A stretch of DNA of 64,000 nt from Dyadobacter tibetensis Y620-1 (GCF_000566685.1 NZ_AZQN01000008.1:124001-188000), one strand, 5' to 3'; counted from the stretch's first letter, positions 1-9,340 are shown. Notes: generated by a model from the sequence alone, not told the origin. Numbers and translations: made by a program.

Positions 1-593
1 CCATAATATACATCTACATTATCCACGATTCCCTGATATTCTGCCTTTGACTTGGAAAGCAAGGTATTGGCTTTTTCCAAATCGGCAATAATACCCGTGT
101 AGATAGCTTCCTGATCGTCGAAGGCTGGCAAAATATCTTCTACCTTACCATCTTCTCCGTTCAAGGCCTTGCTATAGGGCGCATCACCCCATAAATCGGT
201 AATCAATCCGAACATGAAGGACTTCATTACCAGGGCTACCCCTTGGTGAAACTCAAACTTATTTTCTACGGCACGAGTATACAACAGGTCATTATTGCGG
301 AGAACGTCGTAATACCCATTCCAGCTCTGGCTACCGCCCCAGTCGTAGTCGTTATGTCCCCCGGCCCAGGCATCCTTCTGGGTGTGTTGTACCACCCCGG
401 CGATGTCCTGATAGCCCAAGTTAAGATATAATTTACCTGCCTCTGTCAGCACCGTTGGCATGACCAGGTTCGGGTTTACCGTTTCCGGAGCCACCCCGTT
501 GGGGTTTTCATTGATCTCTGATAAGTCCTTGCATGAAAAGGTGATCATGGCCAGGGCAAATATCGAGAGTATGGTTCGATTTATATTTTTCAT
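1..593 (-). CDS. SusD/RagB-like outer-membrane lipoprotein (3' end outside window)
   Basis: This is the N-terminal ~197 residues of a SusD-family lipoprotein, reading leftwards off the window; the stop codon is not present. The ATG is at 593-591 and is followed by a signal peptide with a lipobox-like end (MITFSC), so Cys20 is the likely lipidated residue. Next come the typical SusD opening (a Glu/Asn-Pro stretch NENPNGV) and helical segments with the GLITDLWGDAPYSKAL motif, which is common in the SusD-like_2 subgroup. SusD proteins sit on the outer leaflet of the outer membrane and form a lid over the SusC channel, binding the ligand. The gene starts 37 bases after the SusC stop, so the two are co-transcribed. 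The substrate cannot be told from this sequence. Confidence 0.9.
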   Translation of the reverse strand, partial: MKNINRTILSIFALAMITFSCKDLSEINENPNGVAPETVNPNLVMPTVLTEAGKLYLNLGYQDIAGVVQHTQKDAWAGGHNDYDWGGSQSWNGYYDVLRNNDLLYTRAVENKFEFHQGVALVMKSFMFGLITDLWGDAPYSKALNGEDGKVEDILPAFDDQEAIYTGIIADLEKANTLLSKSKAEYQGIVDNVDVYY

Positions 594-630
594 AATGGTT
601 TATATTATAAATAAACGGGAATGTTATTTC

Positions 631-3600
631 TTAGAACGTAAGTCCTAGTTTGAAACCTACTGGGATCACCCAGGGAGTGACGTTGTACCGCTCAATCCCT
701 TGCTTGAATTGAGTACCAGCCTGGGGACTAGCTTCCTGCTGGAAGGCCATTTCAGGATCGATGCCAATCTTGGCTTTTGTCCAAAGAATGATATTACGAC
801 TGTAAACTCCTATGTTAGCACTCTGCATACCTAGCTTCTTTACTAAAGCCGATGGGATATCATATCCTATTGATACTTCTCTCAATTTAATAAAGGATGC
901 ATCGAAAGTTGCGGCACGCATAAAACTCCAAGGGTAGTTATCACCATAAGGAATGTACTTTGTTCCCGATCCTCCTAAATTCTCAGTATACCCAGAGATA
1001 TTTCCTTCTGAATCATATTCAGCAAATACACCTGGATTAAATACGGCATAATTGTAGGTATTCCCTCCATATTCAAAAGGAAAGCCTCCATATTCGGCCG
1101 TAGGTCCACCGACAATATTGAACTTATTGCCTTTTACTATTACCATATCGTTATTAACCAAATGATTTCGAAGTTGATCTCCTGTTAACCCATTTGGATT
1201 AATCAAATTGTCAAGGAAACGTTGTGATTTCAAATCAGACTCTCCATAGCGATAGGTTTGAGATACGAAATCCCCACCATTCCTCCAGTCGAAAGTCATG
1301 TTTAGACTAAAACCCTTATAGGAAACAGAAGTTTGCATGCCCAACATAAAATCTGGATTGAAATTACCGATTTTATTTCTGGTGTTGCCAGAAGAGATTG
1401 ATTGCCAGGAGCCTTCGTCATCCAAAATTGGATAGCCATAATAAGGTGAATTTTTATCGGTCACGGTAACCAACTCAGCATCGTACAAATCTCCTATAGT
1501 CTCACCAACATAAGTCCAGGCTCCACCTTTGGCATCGCCCCAAAGGGTATAGAAACTTAAACCATCGGAAAGCTCCTTAATTTTTGTACGGTTACGAGAC
1601 CAGTTGGCTGTTACGTCCCATCTCCATCCGTTTTTGTCAATTGGAGTACCACCCAGCTGCAATTCAAGTCCCTTACTTACGAGCAAACCCGCGTTGATAT
1701 TTTTGGAAGTAAAACCCGATGAACCTGGTAAAGCTGTGGGGATTATCTGGTTACGGTTTTCTACCATATAGTATGTCCCTGCGAAACGCAATTTGTTTCT
1801 GAATAGATTCACATCGATACCGGCCTCATAGGAAGTAGCGATTTCAGGCTTCAGGTCAGGAAGCAGAATTTGTCCAGATTTGGTCAGACGAGTTATGCCA
1901 TTCCAAGCTCCAGCATTGCCTAAGGTTGCCAGAAGTGCATAGGGGTTGGTATCGTTACCCACCTGAGCTACACCACCACGAAGCTTCAACAGACTAACCT
2001 GATTAGACAAGGGTAGCATTTCGTTCAACAACACGCTCAAAGAGGCCGAAGGATAGAAATAAGATCTATTCTCCTTAGGAAGTGTACTCGACCAGTCGTT
2101 ACGAGCCGTAACATCCAGGAAAATCATGTCCTTATAACCAAAATTGGCCAATCCATATGCACTGAATACCGCCTTTTCAGAAAGGTAACTACTGTAGTTC
2201 AGATCGGCAGGGGCAATATTAGACAGATTGAACAAGCCTGGAATAATCAGACCCGTTTTGTTTTTGGATGACGAGTTAATATCTCCATTTTTCTGATAGC
2301 GAGAATTACCTCCGGCAGAAACGGATAGACTAAAATCATTGAAATCGCGCTGATAAGTCGCCAAGAAGTCAGCATTACGTTCGTAACGATCCAAATTGAT
2401 CACCCCATAGGCTCCACGGGGTTCGCCTGTATAGCTGTTTCCAATCCTTGTCTGCCGCTCTTCCCGATAGGTATCCAATGCAAAACGTCCCATTAAACTC
2501 AAATAAGGAGTAATCTGGTAGTCTAGTTTCATGTTTCCATACACACGGTCCCTGGTAAAACTATTATTTACTTCATAGGCTAAGAAATAAGGATTATTAT
2601 AGTTACCTGGTCCTTGTGAAAGCTGGGTCAAGCCCTCCTGCCCATCTACCCAATAATTTCTTAGATCACGGATATCGATATGTGGAGATACTGCATATGC
2701 CCACTGTAAGGGGTTGGTACCCCGGTTGGAAGATGGGCGATTATTCGAATTATTACGGCTAAAATCAATATTTGAACTTAACGATAACTTTTTGGATAAT
2801 TTTAGAGTAGTGTTTAAACTAATCGAATTACGGTAGAGGTCTGAATTAGGGATAATCCCGCGATTAGTCATATTGGAATAGGAAAGGCGGTAATTCATCA
2901 GATCAGTACTGTTCATCACCGACACCCCATTGGTAGTAGTAATTCCTGTTCTAACAAAATTTTTCACATTATCAGCATGCGAAACTAACTCTGTAGGTAT
3001 TGGATTCCCATTAGCGTCCTTAGGACTATTCCACTGGATAGCCTTATATCCTTTGTCTAGCTCCGGACCAACTCCCCCCGCAGAGGCTTCATCAATTATT
3101 AAAGTACCACCGGGATAAGGGTTATTATCAGGTGTGAAAGGCAATATACCCGTTGCAAATTTTGTATGCATATCCAAATATTTGTAGGGCTTATCAAACA
3201 CCGTGTTAGAGTTAACGGTTACCGTCATTTTCTTGGCGTTGCTACCACTTTTTGTCGTAATCAGTACGACTCCATTACCTGCACGTGAACCGTAAAGTGC
3301 CGCTGCACTAGGGCCTTTCAGGATAGACACACTTTCAATGTTATTGGGGTCAATACTGGAAATGGCATTACCATAATCCACCTTGTTGTCGTTACCAATC
3401 TGGCTCACGTTATTCAAGGTATTGGCAATGGGAACTCCATCTACTACGAATAAGGGTTGGTTATCGCTGCTTAGAGAAGTAGCTCCACGGATGACCATAC
3501 TCACCGAAGAACCCGCTCCGCCCGTCTGACTGATGGATACCCCAGCCACTTTACCCGATAAGGAGTTCAGAACATTTTCCTGAGCTACCCGACTGATATC

Positions 3601-4047
3601 TGCTCCATCGACCTTGCCGACAGAGTACCCCAATGAACGCTCATCGCGCTTAATGCCTAAGGCAGTAACCACCACTTCGTTTAGCGTTTCATTACTTTCT
3701 TCCAGCTCCAAATCGATCACCGATTTGTTCCCTACCTCTATTTCTTTGCTCTTATGGCCAATAAAGGAGAAAACTAGAATAGGGTTTCCGGTTTCACTTA
3801 CGGAGATACTGAATTTCCCTGAAGCATCCGTCGAGGTACCGATCTGGCTACCTTTCACAACAACATTTACGCCTGGAAGTGGGGTGCCATCGCGCTGGGA
3901 GACAATTTTTCCAGTGATGGTTTTATCAACCGTTTTAACGATTCCCAACCCAGGTGCGGCTAAGGAGGCTGATGCCGGTAAGCCTGCCATTAAGGACATG
4001 ACCGCCCAACGCCTCAGCGTATTTTTAGAGATAAAACTTGTTTTCAT
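631..4047 (-). CDS. SusC/RagA-family TonB-dependent outer-membrane transporter
   Basis: This 1138-residue protein imports a nutrient (glycan, peptide or other) across the outer membrane using TonB energy, together with the SusD-like protein encoded just downstream. A signal peptide (about residues 1-30) is followed by a carboxypeptidase-D-like beta-sandwich (about 45-125, with GTPLPGVNVVVKGS and GTSTDASGKFSI). A plug domain (about 130-250) follows, ending in the family signature LKGPSAAALYGSRAGNGVV. A long beta-barrel then runs to the C-terminal F (GFKLGLTF). Length and order are normal for SusC. About 510 bases upstream lie before the next gene, a small FecR-like ORF on the same strand. No nearby glycoside hydrolase tells the substrate. 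Confidence 0.95.
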   Translation of the reverse strand: MKTSFISKNTLRRWAVMSLMAGLPASASLAAPGLGIVKTVDKTITGKIVSQRDGTPLPGVNVVVKGSQIGTSTDASGKFSISVSETGNPILVFSFIGHKSKEIEVGNKSVIDLELEESNETLNEVVVTALGIKRDERSLGYSVGKVDGADISRVAQENVLNSLSGKVAGVSISQTGGAGSSVSMVIRGATSLSSDNQPLFVVDGVPIANTLNNVSQIGNDNKVDYGNAISSIDPNNIESVSILKGPSAAALYGSRAGNGVVLITTKSGSNAKKMTVTVNSNTVFDKPYKYLDMHTKFATGILPFTPDNNPYPGGTLIIDEASAGGVGPELDKGYKAIQWNSPKDANGNPIPTELVSHADNVKNFVRTGITTTNGVSVMNSTDLMNYRLSYSNMTNRGIIPNSDLYRNSISLNTTLKLSKKLSLSSNIDFSRNNSNNRPSSNRGTNPLQWAYAVSPHIDIRDLRNYWVDGQEGLTQLSQGPGNYNNPYFLAYEVNNSFTRDRVYGNMKLDYQITPYLSLMGRFALDTYREERQTRIGNSYTGEPRGAYGVINLDRYERNADFLATYQRDFNDFSLSVSAGGNSRYQKNGDINSSSKNKTGLIIPGLFNLSNIAPADLNYSSYLSEKAVFSAYGLANFGYKDMIFLDVTARNDWSSTLPKENRSYFYPSASLSVLLNEMLPLSNQVSLLKLRGGVAQVGNDTNPYALLATLGNAGAWNGITRLTKSGQILLPDLKPEIATSYEAGIDVNLFRNKLRFAGTYYMVENRNQIIPTALPGSSGFTSKNINAGLLVSKGLELQLGGTPIDKNGWRWDVTANWSRNRTKIKELSDGLSFYTLWGDAKGGAWTYVGETIGDLYDAELVTVTDKNSPYYGYPILDDEGSWQSISSGNTRNKIGNFNPDFMLGMQTSVSYKGFSLNMTFDWRNGGDFVSQTYRYGESDLKSQRFLDNLINPNGLTGDQLRNHLVNNDMVIVKGNKFNIVGGPTAEYGGFPFEYGGNTYNYAVFNPGVFAEYDSEGNISGYTENLGGSGTKYIPYGDNYPWSFMRAATFDASFIKLREVSIGYDIPSALVKKLGMQSANIGVYSRNIILWTKAKIGIDPEMAFQQEASPQAGTQFKQGIERYNVTPWVIPVGFKLGLTF

Positions 4048-4558
4048 ATCGAATCAATTGAATTGGTAAGTAAAAATTGAAATAGCTTTTCAGTATTATT
4101 TAGTTTGAATTCTGTTAAGAGTAAGACATCGATTTAGGCGACGCTTGTGAAATGATAACCTTTTCAATCATATATTTTTGGTTTCACCCACAAGCCTGTT
4201 GGTACTAACTTAGTTTTCACTTCATTTCATAGGAGAGTTATGTTATCAAATCGTTAAATACTTATATATGGGTAGAGTTTTTTCGAAAAATTCTGTAAGA
4301 GCTAACCGCCTTATTTTCAGTCATTATTTACCAGTATACTCCCTATTTTAGAAAAGAGACTACTTTCAAAAACCAAATTTACAATCATGCAAGTCTCTTC
4401 TATTTTATAGGTACCAATAGTGACACCGAAGATGATTTTAAGAATATAGATTTCCGCATTTTCGTTAACCTAACTGAGGTTCACCTCATTTTCCTCACTA
4501 ATAAACCCTTTAAATATTTCACCATATAGGCAAAATTAGACCTCCAGATCTAAATGAC
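4048..4558. other. Intergenic region upstream of susC
   Basis: There is no convincing gene here on either strand; all frames of the minus strand are broken by stops within about 20 codons. I see a perfect 6-bp inverted repeat, TGAGGT-TC-ACCTCA, at 4475-4488. It could be an operator or a small hairpin between the FecR-like ORF and susC. The region is AT-rich and presumably holds the susC promoter, but I cannot place it with confidence. Confidence 0.5.
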
Positions 4559-4747
4559 TTATTTTTTTATTATTTTATCCTGTTCCATTTGCTTTAATAG
4601 CCCATCAAAATATTTTTCCAATATTTCGGAATAAATCTGCTCCTGTTGTCCATTATCGAAGCCTTTCAAAAATTCCTCTAACTCACTTGCAGTTAGATTA
4701 TTATTGAGCATTTTATTTATCAATATTTCGGCCCTTGTGCGTGACAT
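4559..4747 (-). CDS. Small helical protein resembling a FecR anti-sigma factor N-terminus
   Basis: This ORF of 62 residues begins with ATG and ends in IIKK. It reads as two or three amphipathic helices with patterns such as ILINKMLNNNLTASELEEFL and ILEKYFDGLL. From memory of the family, this is how Bacteroidetes FecR-type anti-sigma factors begin: a short cytoplasmic sigma-binding helical domain before the transmembrane helix. Here the protein stops before any membrane segment, and no further FecR-like coding is readable downstream. It lies upstream of susC on the same strand, the place where FecR genes often sit. It is either a truncated FecR relic or a free-standing mini anti-sigma or partner-switch protein. 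The assignment is tentative and rests on pattern only. Confidence 0.5.
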   Translation of the reverse strand: MSRTRAEILINKMLNNNLTASELEEFLKGFDNGQQEQIYSEILEKYFDGLLKQMEQDKIIKK

Positions 4748-4909
4748 CGTGTTGGTTGCTTTTTGTGCTTATGATACTCTTGCTTATTGATATTGGACTA
4801 TTTCCCTTTAATTTTCGATAAAAATAGTTTCCACTATTCTTACTATTCTTAGCATTTACGGGTCTATTGAAAAAGTTGCTATACGTTTAGGCTTATGGCA
4901 ATTAAGCCG

Positions 4910-4917
4910 TACTTTTG
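4910..4917 (+). promoter_or_regulatory. Bacteroidetes-type -7 promoter element
   Basis: TACTTTTG matches TAnnTTTG exactly and lies just before the BamA-like gene. A small inverted repeat (GGCTTA at 4890-4895, TAAGCC at 4902-4907) immediately precedes it. No well-spaced -33 TTG is visible. Transcription from here would start near 4922, so the TTG codon at 4915 inside the box cannot be the translation start. Confidence 0.45.
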
Positions 4918-4950
4918 CATGACTTTACACCATCAATTGCAATAAATCCC

Positions 4951-6402
4951 TTGTTCTCCAAGCCCATATATTTTTATTATTTTTTTAAACTGCGACTCAG
5001 TTTAATAGGAGCCCTGACTTTCCTTGGAGCCTCTGGGATCTCACAATGCTACGGTCAGTCGGCCGATACGCTCCGAAAGGCAATTGAAATAGGAAATATT
5101 TACATTGAAGGAAATGAAAAAACACGATCATCCATAATCCGACGGGAGATGGCCATCGTTCCCGGTGACGAATTCGATAGCTTAGCTTTGGCCACAGCTT
5201 TGGAGATCGACCGTAGAAAAATTGTCAATACCAACCTATTTGTCACTGTCGACATGCAATTAGGCTTCAATAGCGACAGTTCCAAGACAGACATAACGGT
5301 AGTCGTCAAAGAGCGTTGGTATTTTATTTTTTTACCGGTTTTTCAGCTTGCCGACCGAAACTTTAACGAGTGGTGGTACGACCGTAAGAGGGACATTCGT
5401 CGAACTATCTATGGGGCTTATTTTAGCTATGGAAATCTGACTGGCAGAGCCGACAAACTTAAGGTATTAGCCGAGTTTGGTTTTGTACCAAAATTTGACA
5501 TTGCCTACTCTCTTCCTTATATAGACAAAGCCCAAAAGACAGGGATTACCTTGGGTGCCTCCTACTCCATTAATAAAACGACTGCTTTCCGTACATGGAA
5601 TGACAAACTGAGTTATTTTAACAGTGAGGATATTAATAAACGCAGGTTCTATACCTTCGTTAATCTGACCCGGCGGAACAAATTCTATAGTTACCATTCC
5701 TTGGACTTTCGCTGGAGCACCACCACCATATCCGACACGATCGCCGCCTTAAACCCCAACTACTTCAAACAGGAGGGCACCCGGCAGCAGTATTTTCAAC
5801 TTACCTACAGTTATAGTTACGACAAGAGGGATAACGTCCAATACCCACTAAGAGGCCAAAGCGGGGGCCTTCAGATCTCCAAAATAGGACTTCTTCCCTC
5901 CGACGATGTCAATACTGCCTATTTGTATGGTGCTTATCGAAAGTATTTTGCGCTTTCTCCGCGATGGTATGCCAATACAGGGGTGAAAGCACGGCTTTCT
6001 TTTCCTAAGAAACAACCCTATTTGCAAACCTCCGGTTTGGGTTTCCGCAATGATCTCGTGCGGGGTTATGAGCTTTACGTAGTCGACGGACAAGATTATG
6101 CTCTCTGGAAAAGTGAAGCAAAATTCAAGTTATTCGCTCTGCAAAAAAAGTTCGACTGGATTCCTATTCGCCAGTTCAACACCATTCCTTTAGCGGTGTA
6201 TATCAACACTTTCGCTGATGCAGGTTATATCAAAAATCATTATCCTGAGCTAAGTAATACCCAACTGGGCAATCGTTGGCTTACAGGGGCCGGTACAGGC
6301 CTGGACATTATTACCTTTTATAATATTGTAGCTAAGTTTACTTACAGTATGAACAGGGAAAAAGAAGGCCGGTTCTTCTTTAACCTTTCCCGTGATTTCT
6401 AA
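4951..6402 (+). CDS. BamA/Omp85-like outer-membrane protein with a single POTRA domain
   Basis: The frame is open from a TTG at 4915, but that codon lies inside a perfect -7 box. I therefore prefer the next TTG at 4951, which gives about 483 residues beginning MFSKPIYFYYFF and a signal peptide ending near CYGQ. There is no ATG early in the frame, so the start is uncertain. After the signal comes one POTRA-like unit (IGNIYIEGNEKTRSSIIRREM, then VDMQLGF and TDITVVVKERW). The remainder is a beta-barrel with repeated aromatic-ended strands, the Omp85 loop-like LVRGYELYVVDG and a terminal FNLSRDF. It is shorter than a true BamA, which has five POTRAs, so it is more likely an accessory Omp85 protein. 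Its cargo is unknown. Confidence 0.8.
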   Translation: MFSKPIYFYYFFKLRLSLIGALTFLGASGISQCYGQSADTLRKAIEIGNIYIEGNEKTRSSIIRREMAIVPGDEFDSLALATALEIDRRKIVNTNLFVTVDMQLGFNSDSSKTDITVVVKERWYFIFLPVFQLADRNFNEWWYDRKRDIRRTIYGAYFSYGNLTGRADKLKVLAEFGFVPKFDIAYSLPYIDKAQKTGITLGASYSINKTTAFRTWNDKLSYFNSEDINKRRFYTFVNLTRRNKFYSYHSLDFRWSTTTISDTIAALNPNYFKQEGTRQQYFQLTYSYSYDKRDNVQYPLRGQSGGLQISKIGLLPSDDVNTAYLYGAYRKYFALSPRWYANTGVKARLSFPKKQPYLQTSGLGFRNDLVRGYELYVVDGQDYALWKSEAKFKLFALQKKFDWIPIRQFNTIPLAVYINTFADAGYIKNHYPELSNTQLGNRWLTGAGTGLDIITFYNIVAKFTYSMNREKEGRFFFNLSRDF

Positions 6403-6409
6403 AATTTAA

Positions 6410-6442
6410 TTGTCTTACTAATCAAAGCTTTGGTTAATTTTG
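6410..6442 (+). promoter_or_regulatory. Putative promoter of the 6504 lipoprotein gene
   Basis: TAATTTTG at 6435-6442 matches TAnnTTTG. A TTG at 6410-6412 lies 22 bases upstream, slightly wider than the usual 19-21. It directly follows the stop of the BamA-like gene and lies about 60 bases before the lipoprotein ATG. Confidence 0.45.
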
Positions 6443-6503
6443 CAGCAGAATCTATCCAGTGGAACTATTTTTTTAAGGATAATTTGAACAAACCATCAAC
6501 TAT

Positions 6504-7121
6504 ATGCGCATATTCTACAATACTATGACTTCATTATCCATTCCATCTCTCCGGAGTCTGGCTATCCTGCTTTTATCGTCCCTTCTTTGGGGCTGCCAGT
6601 CCCAGACTCGTGAAGAAACAGAAATGACTGCCGACAGCATCGCTTTGACCGACCCAGTACAAAATGAACTCAATAGCGATCAGTCAGTGCTCCTGTCGGA
6701 GATTTTGTCGGATGAAGCAGAAGGGAAACTTCGTGGCATCTCCTTTGGCGACCCGGTAAGCAAGGTAAAGGCTACCGAAGCCTATGATATCTTTGAAGAA
6801 CTACCCGATCACCTCGGTTATACCCATGAAACCGAGCAGCTCGAAACTATTGACGTTCAATATCATCTGACCAAAGAGGGGAAAGTTAATAAAATAGAAA
6901 TTGATGTCTATTTAAATAGTCAACAAGCCGCCACCCAGTTGCTGGAATCAGGAAAAAAATACTTTACCGAGAAGGCCGGCCCTACCACCAGCACTGGGCC
7001 TGTATATAGCTGGAATGCCCCCGCTATGAAAATACAAATGGAGGATGTATCGAAAGGAAAAGACTTTGGTCTTAAATTCCTTTTTCATCCAAATGGGAAA
7101 CAGGCTTTGGCAAGTAAGTAA
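6504..7121 (+). CDS. Lipoprotein of unknown function
   Basis: This protein has 205 residues from the ATG at 6504; a second in-frame ATG lies at 6525. A hydrophobic stretch ending LLLSSLLWGC gives a clear lipobox, so the mature protein starts at the Cys and is probably membrane-anchored. The body has a segment GISFGDPVSKVKATE, then alternating strands (TIDVQYHLT, KVNKIEIDVYLN) and GLKFLFHPNG. This recalls small proteins with two similar alpha/beta halves that judge a 'signal plus trend' fold, but I do not recognise the family. It sits 32 bases before the secreted cyclophilin gene on the same strand and may be co-transcribed with it. No function is assigned. Confidence 0.8.
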   Translation: MRIFYNTMTSLSIPSLRSLAILLLSSLLWGCQSQTREETEMTADSIALTDPVQNELNSDQSVLLSEILSDEAEGKLRGISFGDPVSKVKATEAYDIFEELPDHLGYTHETEQLETIDVQYHLTKEGKVNKIEIDVYLNSQQAATQLLESGKKYFTEKAGPTTSTGPVYSWNAPAMKIQMEDVSKGKDFGLKFLFHPNGKQALASK

Positions 7122-7153
7122 TTCTGGCCGGTTTTATCAACCAACTTAAAAAA

Positions 7154-7864
7154 ATGCGACCTACAAAAATATTCATTCCCTGCCTCGTGTTACTAGTCCT
7201 TTCAGTAAACGGCTATGCACAGAAAAAATCAAGAAAAGACGAGTTAATCACTTTGGAAACCAGTCAGGGTACAATGCGTTTAATTCTCTTTGAAGAAACG
7301 CCCAAACACCGGGCTAATTTCCTTAAGCTAGTAGAGGATAAATTTTATGATGGCCTTTTATTTCATCGGGTTATCGACGACTTTATGATCCAAGGGGGTG
7401 ACCCAGATTCCAGGGGAGCGGAAGCGGGCAAATTGCTCGGCCGTGGTGATAATGGATACAAAATTCCTGCTGAATTCTCGCCCAATCTATTTCACCAAAA
7501 AGGCGCCCTGGCAGCAGCAAGAGATAATAACCCAAAGAAAGAATCGAGTGGATGCCAATTCTACCTGGTACAAGGCCATAAATGGAGTGCAGGAGATCTG
7601 GATAAACAACAGGCTCGGGCCGCACGGAAATTTACCGACAATCAACGTAAAATATATCAGGAAATCGGGGGAACGCCCCATTTAGATGGATCTTACACCG
7701 TTTTTGGACAGGTGATAGACGGCCTTGCGGTTATAGATAAAATAAGTTCTCAAACCAGAGATTCTCGGGATAGGCCTGAAACAGATATCACCATGAAAAT
7801 TTCTGCAAAGAAAATGAATAAGAAAAAAATTAGCCGGAAATATGGCTATAAATATGACGACTAA
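7154..7864 (+). CDS. Secreted cyclophilin-type peptidyl-prolyl cis-trans isomerase
   Basis: This 236-residue protein catalyses cis-trans isomerisation of X-Pro bonds, helping exported proteins fold in the periplasm. Signal peptide residues 1-22 end at YAQ. The cyclophilin domain spans about residues 30-215, with the active-site run FHRVIDDFMIQGGDP (catalytic Arg in FHR; the QGGD motif), then KGALAAARDNNP, SSGCQFYLVQG and YTVFGQVIDGLAVIDKI. An insertion of about 35 residues (GDLDKQQARAARKFTDNQRK) replaces the shorter loop of the E. coli type, as is often seen in Bacteroidetes secreted cyclophilins. The C-terminus is a lysine-rich tail. It follows the lipoprotein gene closely and ends before a hairpin terminator at 7971. 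Confidence 0.95.
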   Translation: MRPTKIFIPCLVLLVLSVNGYAQKKSRKDELITLETSQGTMRLILFEETPKHRANFLKLVEDKFYDGLLFHRVIDDFMIQGGDPDSRGAEAGKLLGRGDNGYKIPAEFSPNLFHQKGALAAARDNNPKKESSGCQFYLVQGHKWSAGDLDKQQARAARKFTDNQRKIYQEIGGTPHLDGSYTVFGQVIDGLAVIDKISSQTRDSRDRPETDITMKISAKKMNKKKISRKYGYKYDD

Positions 7865-8265
7865 TCGTTGCCGTTAGCTCCGTACCACTTTTATCAGCAT
7901 ACATTATTTACGATGTTTAGTGGCATTATGGTGAAAAAACCCCATAAATCCACACTTCTACATCGGAGGAAACCAGGTAGAATTATTTCTCCCTGGTTTT
8001 TTACATTTTTTACCCTCTTTTGATCCAGTTAAAAAAATTAGCTTATAATGAGCTAAATACCAATAATTTACAACAGTTCGGGACATAATCCAACGAACTT
8101 AACGGTATTAAAATATACGTCATAAGCGGATACTTACGTTTTATTACAAAAGAAAGCATGGGTTGGCAAGATTTTTTTAGCCTTGACTATAAAAATCTTT
8201 TTTTACACCTTGCTAAAAAGGCTAATCTGCCTCACGATTATCAACAAATATTAAAAATTACCACA
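7865..8265. other. Intergenic region before the 8266 outer-membrane protein gene
   Basis: About 400 bases with no gene of their own. The region holds the terminator at 7971-8002. The open frame of the next gene can be read back to 8158, but that stretch (IFFSLDYKNLFLH-like) is low-complexity and not protein-like. It most likely represents the untranslated leader and promoter; no clean TAnnTTTG box is visible. Confidence 0.4.
7971..8002 (+). terminator. Rho-independent terminator after the cyclophilin gene
   Basis: The AACCAGG/CCTGGTT stem (7971-7977 with 7992-7998) has a 14-base loop and is followed by a T run ending near 8002. Confidence 0.75.
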
Positions 8266-9318
8266 ATGAAAAAACAACTGGTATACACACTATTACTATC
8301 TACTGCAATTGGTGCAGGAGCGATAGCGCAATCGAATAAAGGCGAAACGAATTCAAAAAAAAATAAGGTCATTGAAAATACGGTAGTCATAGACACGGTT
8401 AAAAAGCAAGAGACCATACGCGACATAACGGAGCGAGTAGTGGAGACGACCTACAAGAACTACCCTCAGCAAGCAGGACAGCCCACCATAATCATCAATA
8501 ATATTATTCTTCCACCCGACTATCAAAAGAATGGGAAGCAAGGTTCGCCACAGGTGGCCACTGAAATGCCGGTACAGGATCGCAATTCAGGCCTCAGCGC
8601 AGCTCAGGAAGATGAGGAATATCAGGCTTGGTTAAGAGAACGCAAGTACCGTCAACAGGATTTTATGATGGATAGTCGCATGCGTCAAGATATGCAGGCC
8701 CAAAATTTCTATTCGGATATAAATGGTAAAAACCCAAATGGAAAACGTACTCTTGAGGAAAGGCTGGGTGAAAGACCACCAAGAAATTCTGGAATGTGGA
8801 TCATTCCGATGGTAGGTTTACACGTTCAAGATTTCGAAGATCCACTTAGTGACGAGGATGTTAATGGTCGTGCAGGATGGAATGCAGGTTTAGATTTCCG
8901 CATTAGAGCGAAGCGATTCTTTGTTCAGCCCGGCGTTCACTACTTCAATTCTGCGTTGGAAATCACCCAGCGCGATAGCTTGGAGCAGGAGTCTTTCATC
9001 GACGGCCCACGTATTCATACCTTAAAAGTACCCATGATGGTGGGGGTTTACCTTACCAAAGCCAATAGCGGATTCTTTAAGTTTAATGTTAAGGGGGGTA
9101 TAGTAGGAAACTACCTGCTTTCAGTAGATAAAAGCAATAATACCAGCTTCGGGAAAGACGACCTAAACGAGTTCTTCTACGGTGCCAATGCGGGTATTGG
9201 TCTGGAATTTGGCTTTATTACTCTAGACGTTTCCCATGAATGGGGAATCAGCAGGTTTGTTAAAAATAGTGACAAAAATAGCAATGTCCTTCGTGCCACA
9301 ATCGGATTCAAGATTTAA
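8266..9318 (+). CDS. Outer-membrane beta-barrel protein (PorT-like fold), unknown function
   Basis: I chose the ATG at 8266 because it opens a clean signal peptide (MKKQLVYTLLLSTAIGAGA, cut after AIAQ); upstream in-frame codons look untranslated. The protein has 350 residues. After the signal comes a polar, probably disordered or helical segment rich in Asn, Gln and Arg (about residues 25-180, including PTIIINNIILPPDYQ and a Met/Arg/Gln-rich run). The C-terminal half (about 185-350) has alternating barrel strands (MWIIPMVGLHVQDF, FFVQPGVHYF, MMVGVYLTKANSG, GANAGIGLEFGFITLD) and ends in an aromatic-Ile strand. This fits the outer-membrane beta-barrel domain of the PorT kind, with an unusual long periplasmic extension in front. 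It stands alone between two terminators. Confidence 0.8.
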   Translation: MKKQLVYTLLLSTAIGAGAIAQSNKGETNSKKNKVIENTVVIDTVKKQETIRDITERVVETTYKNYPQQAGQPTIIINNIILPPDYQKNGKQGSPQVATEMPVQDRNSGLSAAQEDEEYQAWLRERKYRQQDFMMDSRMRQDMQAQNFYSDINGKNPNGKRTLEERLGERPPRNSGMWIIPMVGLHVQDFEDPLSDEDVNGRAGWNAGLDFRIRAKRFFVQPGVHYFNSALEITQRDSLEQESFIDGPRIHTLKVPMMVGVYLTKANSGFFKFNVKGGIVGNYLLSVDKSNNTSFGKDDLNEFFYGANAGIGLEFGFITLDVSHEWGISRFVKNSDKNSNVLRATIGFKI

Positions 9319-9340
9319 TAATAATAAGGTTCAGAAAATC

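Noticed and set aside
243-648. Plus-strand short frames over the left end
   Set aside because: They are mirror frames of the minus-strand SusD gene and susC end; no signal peptide or family pattern.
2930-4069. Plus-strand frames across susC
   Set aside because: Opposite-strand shadows of a strongly supported TonB-dependent transporter.
4048-4558. The remainder of the FecR gene after the 62-residue ORF
   Set aside because: I read the three minus-strand frames across most of this stretch and found only short broken segments without FecR pattern.
7383-7685. Frames on both strands within the cyclophilin gene
   Set aside because: Shadows of an unmistakable cyclophilin.
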